Below are positions 26,179-35,669 of a stretch of DNA of 64,000 bases, piece after piece (position 1 is the stretch's first letter; each line of letters opens with the position of its first letter). Made by a program: the position numbers and the translations under genes. The notes beneath the pieces are model-generated. The model was not told where the DNA came from. It saw only the letters and a list, made by a program, of their open reading frames with translations, and did no database searches. The stretch lies in NCBI GenBank assembly GCA_030654395.1, contig JAURXM010000132.1, positions 434,001 through 498,000 of the forward strand, given 5' to 3'. This DNA is from Aquabacterium sp. Its GTDB lineage: Bacteria > Pseudomonadota > Gammaproteobacteria > Burkholderiales > Burkholderiaceae_C.

Positions 26179-28977
26179 ATGTTTCCCCTCTATCAAAATC
26201 AAAATCGACTCCCCTTGGCCTTGGCCTTGGCCTTGGCGCTGACGCTAGGGCTTGCTGCTTGCGGTGGCGGTGGTAGTGATAGTGGTGGCGGATCACCTGA
26301 ATCCAATGTCGGCAGCAGCTCTGAGGCGCTCATGCAGGCGGCGGCTGTCTCGGTCCTCGCGGCCGATGCCGAGACCATTGCGGTGGTCCCCATCAACGGG
26401 GGCAATGGGATAGCAACAGAACCTGTTTTGACCAAGGCCAATGGACTGGCCGTTAAAACACTTGAAGAATTGCCCGAGGGCATTGCCAACAGCGCTTGGA
26501 GCAAAAAGACAACTGGCCGCCTGCCATTGCGTGTGGTGCTGGGCAATGGCACCTATTTCTTGAAAACCGCTTGGACGTGGACTCCCAGCCAGTCTGGTCG
26601 AGCAGACTCGCCCATCTACGTTGAGGCCCAATCTACGGGTGGCGTGGTGATTTCCGGTGCACCTTATGTGACGGTTACCAAGGCCGTACATGCTGGCGCA
26701 ACTAAGGTCGATGTTGATTACACAGGCAAGGGCCTCGCCAATTTTGAGCAACTCTGGGTCAATGGCGGCCGGGCCGTGCGAGCCCGTGCGCCTAACTTGG
26801 GCGGCTTTTACTACGTCAAAAAGGCTGTTGGCAGCTGGTCTGGCAGCACAAGCTATGACGGCAAAGCGGTCAACCTGCAGGCATTTGGTGCTGACCCTGC
26901 CAGCCTGACTTACCTCAACAGTTTGACGCTTGCCCAAAAACAGGCGGCTGTGCTGGTGGCGGCTCAAAGCTGGACCACCAGCCACCACCGCGTCCAAGAG
27001 GTCAATGGCAACAATGAAGTGCGTGTTTCGCCTTCGGCCAACTGGCCCTTCTTGTACACGAAGTTCGGCTTCGCACAGCGCTATTTCATTGAGAACGTGC
27101 CCAGTGCTTTGGATACGGCGGGCGAGTGGTACTTTGCCCCGTCTACATCGAAGCTCAGCTTCTTGCCCTACCCATCACAAAAGCTCAACGACATCGTGTT
27201 CATGGCACCACGTGTCAACCAGTTGCTGCAACTCAAGGGGCAGGTCAGCACGGGTAAGTGGGTTGAATACCTCAACTTCAAGGGCTTGAAGTTCCGTTAT
27301 GCCCACTCGCCTTTGCCTGCTGCCGGTTATGTCGATGGGCAAGCGGCGGTTGCGGTTGAGGCTGCAGTTCAGATGGACGGCGTGCGCAATGCCAGCGTGA
27401 GTGATTGCGAGATATCACGTGTGGGTGGCTACGGCGTGTGGTTGCGTGCCAATGTGCGCAATGTATCGGTGACGGGTTGTGAAATTTATGACACCGGCGC
27501 GGGTGGCGTCAAGGTTGGCCTAGGTTTGCAAGTGGCCGATGCCAATGCCACCGGCTACAACACCGTTCAAGGTAACCGCATCCATGCCACGGGGTTTCAG
27601 TTCCCTGGTGCTGTGGGTGTCTGGATTGGACAAAGCTCCTACAACACGGTATCCAAAAACCTGATTGGTGACACCACCTACTCGGGTATCTCGGTGGGGT
27701 GGACATGGGGCTACGCGGCCAGCCCAGCACACCACAACGTGATCTCGCAGAATTTTCTGTACAACCTGATTCAGGGATCACTCAGTGATGGCGGTGGCAT
27801 CTACACCTTGGGCGCATCGCCGGGTACGGTCATCAAGGGCAACGTGATCAAGAACGTGCGTGGCTTTTCGCAATACGGCGCAGGCGCTTGGGGCCTCTAC
27901 AACGATGAGGGCACGTCCAACGTGGTGATGGACAGCAACATCGTCGTGGGTACAGACAACGGTGGCTACCTCATGCACTATGGTCTGGGCAATACGGTGT
28001 CCAACAACGTGTTGGCCAATGGTGACCGTGCGGAAATTCAGGTGACGAAGACCGAGCCCAACCAGCAGGTCAGCTTTGATAAAAACGTGTTGGTGCCCAC
28101 GATGGCGGGATTCATCAGTTATGGCAGCACGCCTGCGCCGCTTGCATCGTTCTCAGGCAATGTGATCGCACCGCAGTACGTGCCAACCATCAACTCGCCC
28201 GCCGAGTGTGGTGCGGGTTGTACCGTTGCGTCGGGCTATGCATTGCGTGCCAGCGCATTGTTGGATGTACCAGCAATAAGCAATGGCGGCCGCAATGTGA
28301 CCTTGCCGTCCCCGGTGGCTGGCAATTGGTCCACAACACCTTTGACCACGTATGTCTCGCCAAGTGCTTGGTGGGGTGTTTCTGCGGCCAACGTGCCAAG
28401 CCGCAATTTTGATTTCGATGCAGCAACAGCTGATTTCGGGGCCACACCAACTGGCATGGTTGTCGTGCCTACTGCCCATCCTGAGTTGATCTCGGTGATC
28501 CGCAACGGCAGTGGTGAAAAGTGCTTGGCGTTCCAAGATGGCGCTGGTTTGGCCAATGCATGGGAGCCCTACTCGTTTGTTGAGACCAACTTTGACGCGG
28601 GCGCCACCACCGTCACCTTCACGCTCAAGGCCGATGCTGGTACCGAGTTTATCCACGAGTGGCGTGATTACCGTGGCTCACCTTACAAGACGGGGCCGCG
28701 TGTGGTGTTCTCTGCGGCAAGGGGTGTGTTGGTGGCCAATCAACGCGTGGCCAATCTGCCAGTTGGCCAATGGGTCACGGTCACTGTCACCTCACGCCAA
28801 GGTGCAGGTCAGAACTGGGGGCTGCAACTCAAGTACGCTGACAACTCAACGGCCAGCTTCAGCAACTACGCCCCATTCACAACAGGCTGGGCGTCAACCA
28901 AATCCGTGCTGTTCATCTCTAATGCATCCAAAGTCAGTACACCTTGTGTTGGCAAGCTCACGATTGCCAACCAGTAA
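26179..28977 (+). CDS. Large parallel beta-helix lipoprotein
   Basis: A 932-residue lipoprotein. Its signal peptide, with a Leu-Ala repeat core, ends in the lipobox LAAC (Cys28) followed by a Gly/Ser linker. The central part (about residues 350-640) has right-handed parallel beta-helix repeats of the PbH1 type, such as GVRNASVSDCEISRVGGYG, SVTGCEIYDTGAGGV and NTVSKNLIGDTTYSG. The last 250 residues form a separate, probably beta-sandwich domain with FIHEWRDYRGSPYKTGP. Beta-helix proteins are often polysaccharide lyases, hydrolases or epimerases; no catalytic residues are assigned here. A GTG at 26164 is an alternative start. A shorter paralogue converges from the other side. Confidence 0.83.
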   Translation: MFPLYQNQNRLPLALALALALTLGLAACGGGGSDSGGGSPESNVGSSSEALMQAAAVSVLAADAETIAVVPINGGNGIATEPVLTKANGLAVKTLEELPEGIANSAWSKKTTGRLPLRVVLGNGTYFLKTAWTWTPSQSGRADSPIYVEAQSTGGVVISGAPYVTVTKAVHAGATKVDVDYTGKGLANFEQLWVNGGRAVRARAPNLGGFYYVKKAVGSWSGSTSYDGKAVNLQAFGADPASLTYLNSLTLAQKQAAVLVAAQSWTTSHHRVQEVNGNNEVRVSPSANWPFLYTKFGFAQRYFIENVPSALDTAGEWYFAPSTSKLSFLPYPSQKLNDIVFMAPRVNQLLQLKGQVSTGKWVEYLNFKGLKFRYAHSPLPAAGYVDGQAAVAVEAAVQMDGVRNASVSDCEISRVGGYGVWLRANVRNVSVTGCEIYDTGAGGVKVGLGLQVADANATGYNTVQGNRIHATGFQFPGAVGVWIGQSSYNTVSKNLIGDTTYSGISVGWTWGYAASPAHHNVISQNFLYNLIQGSLSDGGGIYTLGASPGTVIKGNVIKNVRGFSQYGAGAWGLYNDEGTSNVVMDSNIVVGTDNGGYLMHYGLGNTVSNNVLANGDRAEIQVTKTEPNQQVSFDKNVLVPTMAGFISYGSTPAPLASFSGNVIAPQYVPTINSPAECGAGCTVASGYALRASALLDVPAISNGGRNVTLPSPVAGNWSTTPLTTYVSPSAWWGVSAANVPSRNFDFDAATADFGATPTGMVVVPTAHPELISVIRNGSGEKCLAFQDGAGLANAWEPYSFVETNFDAGATTVTFTLKADAGTEFIHEWRDYRGSPYKTGPRVVFSAARGVLVANQRVANLPVGQWVTVTVTSRQGAGQNWGLQLKYADNSTASFSNYAPFTTGWASTKSVLFISNASKVSTPCVGKLTIANQ
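26215..26238 (+). repeat. Hexanucleotide tandem repeat in the signal-peptide region
   Basis: TTGGCC is repeated three times and followed by TTGGCG, preceded by another CC. It encodes the alternating Leu-Ala core of the lipoprotein signal peptide. A change in copy number would add or remove Leu-Ala pairs without altering the frame. Confidence 0.75.
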
Positions 28978-28989
28978 GGGGTCTGTTTT

Positions 28990-31569
28990 TCAGAGGGGGT
29001 GGATGCTGAGGCTCTTCAGGCAGGTTTGGGACACCATCGCTGTGTCTGATATCCAGCCCACCCAGCCTATTTGAGGCAGCAAGGCCGTGCTCAAGGGCAG
29101 GTCATCCCAATGCCCTTTGGCGGCGGAGGCTGTGCGCACGTCAAGTGACCAGCTTTTTTGTGGCCCAGCGTGGGTCTGTACCTTCACACGCAGCCATTCG
29201 CCCTCTGGTAATGGCAGCAAGGTTTTACCCGCCACCTGCAAGCCTTGTTGATGCGACAAGGTGAACTTCAAGATCGTCTTGTACGGATGTGCCGCGCTGT
29301 CTCGCCATTCATGCACCAGCACGGACTGCGCATCCAGCTTGACCTCAAAGTCAACCACGGTGTTGGCCAGTGGCCGCTCTGCGGGCACAAACACATAGGG
29401 CTCGTAACGTGCCAAGGCCGCATCACCATCGGTCAACAACAGGCAGTTGCCTGATCCACGACGCAGCGGGTCAGGCTCAACGCCCACGATGGGCACGGCA
29501 CGCTTGTTGGGGGCAAATTTCAAACCCATCGGCACGGGCCCCACAGGCATTTGATCAAAGCGCCAAGCCCAAGATAAAACAGGCTTAGTCGGGGTTGGTG
29601 ACGCAGGCGGTACAGTTAACAGTGATTTGTCCACCTCTGGCTGTGCCATGGCTGCGCGCAGTGTGGTGCGGGCCTTGTCTAGGGTGGCCGCCCACACCGC
29701 TTGCAGTTTGCCGTTGCCATCTTGGATGCTCAGGTCGGCCACGTCAGCACTGCTTTTGACGCGCACATGGGTCATGCCGTCATCTTTGGCCTTGGCTTTG
29801 ATCCCCATGCGTACGCGTGTCTCGGGCGGTGCGCCATTCAGGTAGATGTCACCCACCGCTCTTTGGCCGGATGTGGCGTTGTCTTGCGCCAGCCAGTCGC
29901 CACTGCGTGCAGGGTCGCTCCAGCGCAACTCAGCCTGCCCGCCATCCGCAAACAGGTTGTTGCGCACCGTGTTGTCACGCCCATAGTGCAGGTGGTAGCC
30001 GCCTGATCTTGTGCCCTGCACCACATTGCCATCGACCAAGATATCGCTTGATCCCTCGTCGTTGTATATGCCCCAAGCACCCGCCCCGTACAAAGGGTAG
30101 TCCTGCACTTGCCTGATCAGGTTGCCTGATATCACGGTGCCAGGCCCACGGCCTAAGGTGTAGATCCCACCGAGGTCAGACAGCATGCCTTGGCCGATGT
30201 TGAACAGCACATTGTTTTTGATTTGGTTGCCATCGGCGCCTTGTTCGTCATAGCCCCATGTCCAACCAACTGAGATGCCCGTGTAGCTGGTGTGCCCAAT
30301 CACGTTGTCGGTCAGCACGTTGTGCCCTGACCGCCCCACCCAGATCCCAATCGCGCCAGGGAAGGCGCGGCCCGTGTGCATCAGCACGTTGCCTTTGACT
30401 GTGTTGTATCCCGTTGGGTGTGCGCTGTTGCTTGTGGGCAGGCCGATCTTGATGCCGCCTGCTCCCAAATCATCCATCACGCACCGCGATACTTCTGAGT
30501 TGATCACATTGCCTTTGAGCCAAACCCCGTAACCACCGGTGTGCCGCACGTCGCACTGCGTCAGGATGATGTTGCTGGCATTTTCAATTTCAATGGCGGC
30601 GGGCAGGCTGATGGCGCCTTGCCCATCTACCCAACCGCGGATCGATGTCGGGGCCCCTGTGTAGGCGAACTTCAAGCCCTTGATCGTCACGTTGCTCAAG
30701 CGGCGGCCATCGTTGTCATCACCTCGCATGGTCAACAAGGTGGGCTGGCGAGGCCACACGGCGGTGCTTGCCTGCGTGTCTTCTGGGCGAGGGATGTACA
30801 CAATGTGCTCGTTGGTGGCCAGCCACTCGCCGGGCGCGTCCAGCGCACCGGGCAGGTTCTCGACAAAGTAGCGTTGTGCCGAGCCAAAGGTAAGCATCGG
30901 CCACTTGGGGGCAGGAAGCAGTTCGATGCCACGGCCACTTCCACTCACATCGTCAGTGGTTTTGCCGACCCGGTGCAGCCCTGATGTCCAGCTTTGCATC
31001 AGGTGCACGATGGCACGCTCGCGCTGGCCCTCTAGCAAACCCTTCAACTTACTGGCATCGGTTGGCGGCATCAGCAATTGGTCTTTAGATGCGCCTTGCA
31101 CAAACCACCACGCGCCCGCATTGGGCTCGCGTGCCAGCACAGCCCGGTTGCCGTTGACATACAGCTGGCCGCCAGACCGCTCCGCTATGCGATCGACCCC
31201 TTCTGGTGGCGCAAAGTACCAGCGTGTGCTGTCTCGCTTTGACACAGACATGGCTGGGCCGCCTGTCAAGGCCACGGTGCCGGGCGCTTCGGGCTCAATC
31301 AAAAGTGGTGCATCCGTGGTGCCAGAGTCAGCCGCCGTGATCTGCCAAGGCGCAGATAGCACGTAGGTGCCGCGCTTGAGCACAATGCGGATCGCCTGTG
31401 GCTTAGCCTTGTTGGACAGCCTGGCCTCGCGCGCCTGCTTGAGCGCTTGCGTCAGGCCGCTTAAGCCATCGTCCGGGCTCACCAAGATATCAATGGCCGC
31501 CATGACGGGTGTGACAGCCAAGCACAGCGCCAAGGCCAAGCCTTGGCTGCGCATTGCATTGCGGTTCAT
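28990..31569 (-). CDS. Secreted parallel beta-helix protein, paralogue
   Basis: An 859-residue protein with a classical signal peptide (MRSQGLALALCLAVTPVMAA) and no lipobox, so it is likely periplasmic or secreted. It shares most of its architecture with the lipoprotein at 26179-28977: FGSAQRYFVENLPGALD, beta-helix units such as TGGYGVWLKGNVINSEVSRC and DLGAGGIKIG, and the C-terminal VLVHEWRDSAAHPYKT domain. The two genes face each other with 12 bp between stops. It is the last gene of a tightly packed minus-strand run that includes an SMP-30-like gene 2 bp upstream. The substrate is unknown. Confidence 0.83.
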   Translation of the reverse strand: MNRNAMRSQGLALALCLAVTPVMAAIDILVSPDDGLSGLTQALKQAREARLSNKAKPQAIRIVLKRGTYVLSAPWQITAADSGTTDAPLLIEPEAPGTVALTGGPAMSVSKRDSTRWYFAPPEGVDRIAERSGGQLYVNGNRAVLAREPNAGAWWFVQGASKDQLLMPPTDASKLKGLLEGQRERAIVHLMQSWTSGLHRVGKTTDDVSGSGRGIELLPAPKWPMLTFGSAQRYFVENLPGALDAPGEWLATNEHIVYIPRPEDTQASTAVWPRQPTLLTMRGDDNDGRRLSNVTIKGLKFAYTGAPTSIRGWVDGQGAISLPAAIEIENASNIILTQCDVRHTGGYGVWLKGNVINSEVSRCVMDDLGAGGIKIGLPTSNSAHPTGYNTVKGNVLMHTGRAFPGAIGIWVGRSGHNVLTDNVIGHTSYTGISVGWTWGYDEQGADGNQIKNNVLFNIGQGMLSDLGGIYTLGRGPGTVISGNLIRQVQDYPLYGAGAWGIYNDEGSSDILVDGNVVQGTRSGGYHLHYGRDNTVRNNLFADGGQAELRWSDPARSGDWLAQDNATSGQRAVGDIYLNGAPPETRVRMGIKAKAKDDGMTHVRVKSSADVADLSIQDGNGKLQAVWAATLDKARTTLRAAMAQPEVDKSLLTVPPASPTPTKPVLSWAWRFDQMPVGPVPMGLKFAPNKRAVPIVGVEPDPLRRGSGNCLLLTDGDAALARYEPYVFVPAERPLANTVVDFEVKLDAQSVLVHEWRDSAAHPYKTILKFTLSHQQGLQVAGKTLLPLPEGEWLRVKVQTHAGPQKSWSLDVRTASAAKGHWDDLPLSTALLPQIGWVGWISDTAMVSQTCLKSLSIHPL

Positions 31570-31571
31570 TT

Positions 31572-32474
31572 TTAGCCTTTGAACGGCAGTGGCGTCAAGC
31601 CTGTGGCGCCATGGCCGGTGATCTCGAACAGCGCCCCTGCGTGAGCTTGCGCTGCCAATTGAGTGTCCGTCAAACCGGCACGCGCCGTGGTCACGAACAG
31701 CCTGTCTAGTCCAGCACCACCAAAAGCTACATTGGTGACGTTTGATGTTGGCAGATCGAATCGTTGCAGCAGTTCGCCTTGTGCCGAGTATTGGCTTACA
31801 CAAGCCGCCCCCCAATGCGCAAGCCAAACATGGCCTTGTGCATCGAAGTTCATGCCATCCGGGTAGCCCTCATCGTCTGCTAGCACCAGCCAAGTGCGTT
31901 TGTTGCGCAAGGTGCCACTGATCGCATCAAGATCAAATGCGTAGACCGTGCGGCGTGCACTGTCTGTATGCAAGAACAGGTGCCCATTGGGCCCTGGCGT
32001 GGCGCTGATGGCAGGCCCATTGGCCACGCAATAGCCCGTGTCTACCGTGTGCAGTTGATGATCTGGCGTCAAGCAGAACAAGGCACCAACCGGCTGCGAC
32101 TCATCATCGTTGTTCAGGCTGCCTGCCCATACGCGGCCTTGTGCATCGGCTTTGGCATCGTTGAGCCTCATGCCCTTGGCATCACCAAAGGGGCGCGCCA
32201 GCCATTGCAGGGAGCAGGCATCGCCTACATCACTCAAACCAATCAAAGCAAAACCGTCTTGCAGACCGGCTAAAAAGCGTTCACCAGTGTGCTGCGGTAT
32301 CAACCACCCCACCCGTTGTGGCGTGTGCCATTCACGCAGTGCTTTGGTGGCCAAGTCATATTGCAGGATGCGTTGGCCGTGTATGTCTACAAACATGACG
32401 GCTTGCCGCGTGGGGCTCCATATCACCCCTTCACCCAGCACACAGGCGGGCTGCGCCAGGACATGCCAACTCAT
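31572..32474 (-). CDS. SMP-30/gluconolactonase family protein
   Basis: A 300-residue six-bladed beta-propeller of the SMP-30/gluconolaconase/LRE family, without a signal peptide and therefore cytoplasmic. Family elements are LGEGVIWSPTRQAVMFVDI with the metal-binding Glu, RLNDAKADAQGRVWAGSL and DEGYPDGMNFDAQGHVWLA with the Asn and Asp ligands. Members hydrolyse sugar lactones with a divalent metal ion. It overlaps the upstream WcaI-like gene by ATGA and is 2 bp from the beta-helix gene. A sugar lactone made in the locus, for example by an oxidase or dehydrogenase, would be a sensible but unproven substrate. Confidence 0.85.
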   Translation of the reverse strand: MSWHVLAQPACVLGEGVIWSPTRQAVMFVDIHGQRILQYDLATKALREWHTPQRVGWLIPQHTGERFLAGLQDGFALIGLSDVGDACSLQWLARPFGDAKGMRLNDAKADAQGRVWAGSLNNDDESQPVGALFCLTPDHQLHTVDTGYCVANGPAISATPGPNGHLFLHTDSARRTVYAFDLDAISGTLRNKRTWLVLADDEGYPDGMNFDAQGHVWLAHWGAACVSQYSAQGELLQRFDLPTSNVTNVAFGGAGLDRLFVTTARAGLTDTQLAAQAHAGALFEITGHGATGLTPLPFKG

Positions 32475-33727
32475 GCCACGGCCTCTTGCAGCATCGCGGC
32501 GTTTCGCAAAAACTGATTCAGGATGGCGTCTTTGTCCAAGGTGTCTTCAGCAAAGCGTCTACCCGCCTTGCCCAACACCTCGCGGCGTTCGGGGTCTTGT
32601 GCCAAGGCCTGTATGGCCTCTGCCAAGGCGGTCGTGTCGCCCGCTTCTACGCGCACGCCGATTTTGTCCAGCACGCCACCCAGTTGCGTGTCTAGCGCAG
32701 CCGTGCCCACGATGGCGCGGCCACTGGCCAGCATGCCAGTGAGCTTGGATGGCATCACCAAATCGGCGGCATCACCTCGTTGCGGCAGCACATGGATGTC
32801 AGCTGTGCCCAGCAGCGCATTGAGCTTTTCAATGGGCTGCAAGGGCAACCACATCACATTGCTCAGATGGGCTGCGACCTGCTCAAGGCGAGCCCGGGCA
32901 GCACCCGTGCCAGCCAACACAAAACGGATGCTGGGCACATGGTGCAGCCGCTCGGCCGCTTCGATGACCAAGTCAAGGCCTTGCTTTTCACCCATGTTGC
33001 CAGCGTAAAGCACCACCACTTGGTCATCGGTGATGCCCAGCTCTTGCCTTAGAGACTGCGCACGCGGGATGGGGTACACACCATCCAAGCTCACCCAGTT
33101 GGGCAGATCCACCACACGGTTGGCTGGCACACCCTTGATCAACAGGCGCTTGACCATGGCCGATGAAATCGATGAGACACGGTCAAAACGCCGCATCAGA
33201 AACGTCTCCAGCCACCAAGCCGTGCGGCGCATCACACCACCATGCTCGGCTGCGCCTTTGACCATGCCCATGTCCAGTGCCGCATCTATCTCAAAATCTT
33301 GTACGTGCAGCCACGTGGGTACGCCTGCCAGCTTTGACAGCAACAGGGCCTGTGGCGTTTGCAGGAGCGTTGGGATGACCACCAACACCAGATCGGGCTG
33401 GCGAGTGAGCCCCCAAATCAGGCCCAAGGTACTGCTGAACGCAAACGAAGCCAAGTGCAAAACACGAGACAAGCCCGTGACCTGACCCGGCACCCACAGT
33501 GGGCAGCGCAACACCTGCACCTGCCCACCGGTATCGGGCATGCTGCTGCGCTGGTACTTCCAAGCTGAAAAGCCTTTGGCCACCTGCCACTCAGGGTAGT
33601 AGGGCGGTGCAGTGACCACATCAACGGTGTGCCCGTTCTGGGCCAGCCAATGCGCCATCTCACCGCTGTACTTGCCGATGCCCGTCAGTTCAGGGTGGAA
33701 GTTGATCCCGTATAGCAGAACCTTCAC
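32471..33727 (-). CDS. WcaI-like glycosyltransferase, copy 2
   Basis: A 418-residue paralogue of the enzyme at 21926-23179. The N-terminus MKVLLYGINFHPELTGIGKY and VVTAPPYYPEWQV, TWLHVQDFEIDAAL, LPNWVSLDGVYPI and VMPSKLTGMLASGRAIVG correspond closely between the two. It is coupled by 4-bp overlaps to both neighbours. Two enzymes of one group in the same locus suggest two similar but not identical sugar additions. Confidence 0.87.
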   Translation of the reverse strand: MKVLLYGINFHPELTGIGKYSGEMAHWLAQNGHTVDVVTAPPYYPEWQVAKGFSAWKYQRSSMPDTGGQVQVLRCPLWVPGQVTGLSRVLHLASFAFSSTLGLIWGLTRQPDLVLVVIPTLLQTPQALLLSKLAGVPTWLHVQDFEIDAALDMGMVKGAAEHGGVMRRTAWWLETFLMRRFDRVSSISSAMVKRLLIKGVPANRVVDLPNWVSLDGVYPIPRAQSLRQELGITDDQVVVLYAGNMGEKQGLDLVIEAAERLHHVPSIRFVLAGTGAARARLEQVAAHLSNVMWLPLQPIEKLNALLGTADIHVLPQRGDAADLVMPSKLTGMLASGRAIVGTAALDTQLGGVLDKIGVRVEAGDTTALAEAIQALAQDPERREVLGKAGRRFAEDTLDKDAILNQFLRNAAMLQEAVA

Positions 33728-34935
33728 CGGCCCACCTCATTCATGCAAGAAGTGTAAAGAGCACACCAGCCAGCCACGACGGCTGACATGTTGTAGCGAG
33801 TTAAAACCATCTGACGACCAGCCAGCCCCACCTCTGTTGCCTTGGCCTGGTCTGACAATAACTGTGACAAGGCCAATGCAAAAGCTTGAGGGTCATCACG
33901 CATGAAACACGAGATGCCATCTTGCGCCCCGACACCCTCAAAGGCAAAACTGGTGCCCACAACCGGCACGCCGCAGGCCATTGCTTGCAGTGTGCGGTTT
34001 TTCATGCCTGAGCCCGATGCATCTGGCAGCAGCACCACACGGGCGCGGCTTAGCGCGTCATTGGCATCATCAACCCATTGCCTGAAGGATACCTTGTAGC
34101 CGCTTGCCGCGGTGAGCAATGCGGTATCTGGCTCGCGGCGGCCCAATACCTCTAGTTCGATATTGGAAGTTTGCTCGGCAGGCATGAGCGGCAGCACACG
34201 TTGCAGCAACCACAGCAGGCCATCGCGCAGGTAGGCCACCTTGAGGTCGCCCCAAAACACCATGGGGCCCGGTGATGCATGGACATCAGGGGGCTGTGCG
34301 GGGGGTATCGCCATCAGGCCGACGGGCACAACCCGCACGCGCGCAGCCGGACACAGGGCCTGCAGGTAGGCAGCATCCTCATCGGACACAACATGCACGG
34401 CAGCGGCCTGCGCGTAATAGCGCCGCTCGGTAAAACGGGCTATGGCAGCGTAGCCCGAGAAAAACAGCCGCTTGAGGCCACTGCTGCGTTGGGCCAGACG
34501 TGATTGCCGCAGGGACCAAGCGTCCACCGCGCTCATCAACACAACCTGGCCGGGCAGGGCATGGATCCACGGGGCAATGCCGATACCCTCTAGGTGCACC
34601 AAATCTGGTTTGACCTTGGCGTGCACGGCCATCATGACCCTCAGGCAGGGGTCCGCCCAGCGGGGTGTGAGCAAAGACTGCGCCAGCAGCAAAGGGTAGT
34701 TCCGGCTTTGGGGCTCAAGCGTGACGCTGAGGTTGGGCCCGAAGTCTGCACGCAGTTGGGCCACGTCTACCGTGGCGGGGGCACGCACAAAGGCCAGCAC
34801 GTGCACACGCCAGCCAGCGTGGCACAACTGCCTTAGCACCGCCGCATTTTGAAGGTGCAAGCCTTCCTGTCCGGGGTAAGACCAGTTACTCAAAACGACC
34901 AGTACAGATAAGGCCGATGAGGGCGTGTTGCTCAA
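33724..34935 (-). CDS. Glycosyltransferase family 4 (GT-B)
   Basis: A 403-residue GT-B enzyme with the N-terminal SNWSYPGQEGLHLQNAAVL and a C-terminal sugar-nucleotide domain containing VVLLPDASGSGMKNRTLQAMACGVPVV, in which Lys and Arg lie in the usual phosphate-binding position. Sugar and linkage are unknown. It shares ATGA overlaps with the genes on both sides. Confidence 0.83.
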   Translation of the reverse strand: MSNTPSSALSVLVVLSNWSYPGQEGLHLQNAAVLRQLCHAGWRVHVLAFVRAPATVDVAQLRADFGPNLSVTLEPQSRNYPLLLAQSLLTPRWADPCLRVMMAVHAKVKPDLVHLEGIGIAPWIHALPGQVVLMSAVDAWSLRQSRLAQRSSGLKRLFFSGYAAIARFTERRYYAQAAAVHVVSDEDAAYLQALCPAARVRVVPVGLMAIPPAQPPDVHASPGPMVFWGDLKVAYLRDGLLWLLQRVLPLMPAEQTSNIELEVLGRREPDTALLTAASGYKVSFRQWVDDANDALSRARVVLLPDASGSGMKNRTLQAMACGVPVVGTSFAFEGVGAQDGISCFMRDDPQAFALALSQLLSDQAKATEVGLAGRQMVLTRYNMSAVVAGWCALYTSCMNEVGR

Positions 34936-35669
34936 AACTGTCGATCCCCACGTAAAAGGTTGCGAACAAGGCCACGCAGACCCGTGGCCAACATGGACAG
35001 GTAGACGGTGCGCTCCCCGGCGCCTCTGTCTTGCAGGGCCTGCATGTGCTCGCCATAGGCTAGGAAGCGGTTTTTAACGCTCACACCGCCATCTAGCATG
35101 CGCACTCGGTAGCCTGCATGCTGGATTTTGGCGCCAGATACCGCTGCGCGGATCATCCAATCGGTGTCCATGGCGTATTTTTGACGCAATTCAAACCCAC
35201 CAATACGGTCATAAAGCGATTTGCGTGCCACCACAGAGGGGTGATAAAGGCCCACGCCAGATGAGTACTTCCATAAGTGGAATTTGCCTTTGTTGAACAG
35301 GCGTACCTCGCCTGCCTCGCTGACCAGCTCTGTGTCGCCATAGACCATGTCTGCGCCAGCATCAATTGCGGCTACGGCCTTGGTTAAGGTGTCTGGGTAG
35401 TATTCATCACCAGCGTTGAGCAGGGCGATGACATCGCCCGTTGCCAATTTGAGGGCCTTGTTCCAAGCGTCAGAAATGCCTTTGTCGGGCTCGCTGACGA
35501 AGACTGATATCTTATCTTTATATTTTGTTGCGACATTCACCGTGCCATCAGTGGATGCGCCATCAATAAATATGTATTGAATATCATGACGGTTCTGATT
35601 TATAACGCTCAGTATGGTCCTCTCTAGAACTGATTCGCAATTTCTAGCGATTGTTATTACTGAGATCAT
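34932..35669 (-). CDS. Glycosyltransferase family 2, WcaA-like
   Basis: A 245-residue GT-A enzyme starting MISVITIARNCESVLERTI, with FIDGASTDGTVNVA, EPDKGISDAWNKAL and the metal-binding LLNAGDEYYPDTL. It resembles WcaA/WbbD-type colanic acid or O-antigen glycosyltransferases. Its N-terminal coding part is visibly more AT-rich than the genes downstream, marking the beginning of a low-GC segment. It overlaps the acyltransferase gene by 4 bp. Confidence 0.85.
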   Translation of the reverse strand: MISVITIARNCESVLERTILSVINQNRHDIQYIFIDGASTDGTVNVATKYKDKISVFVSEPDKGISDAWNKALKLATGDVIALLNAGDEYYPDTLTKAVAAIDAGADMVYGDTELVSEAGEVRLFNKGKFHLWKYSSGVGLYHPSVVARKSLYDRIGGFELRQKYAMDTDWMIRAAVSGAKIQHAGYRVRMLDGGVSVKNRFLAYGEHMQALQDRGAGERTVYLSMLATGLRGLVRNLLRGDRQF

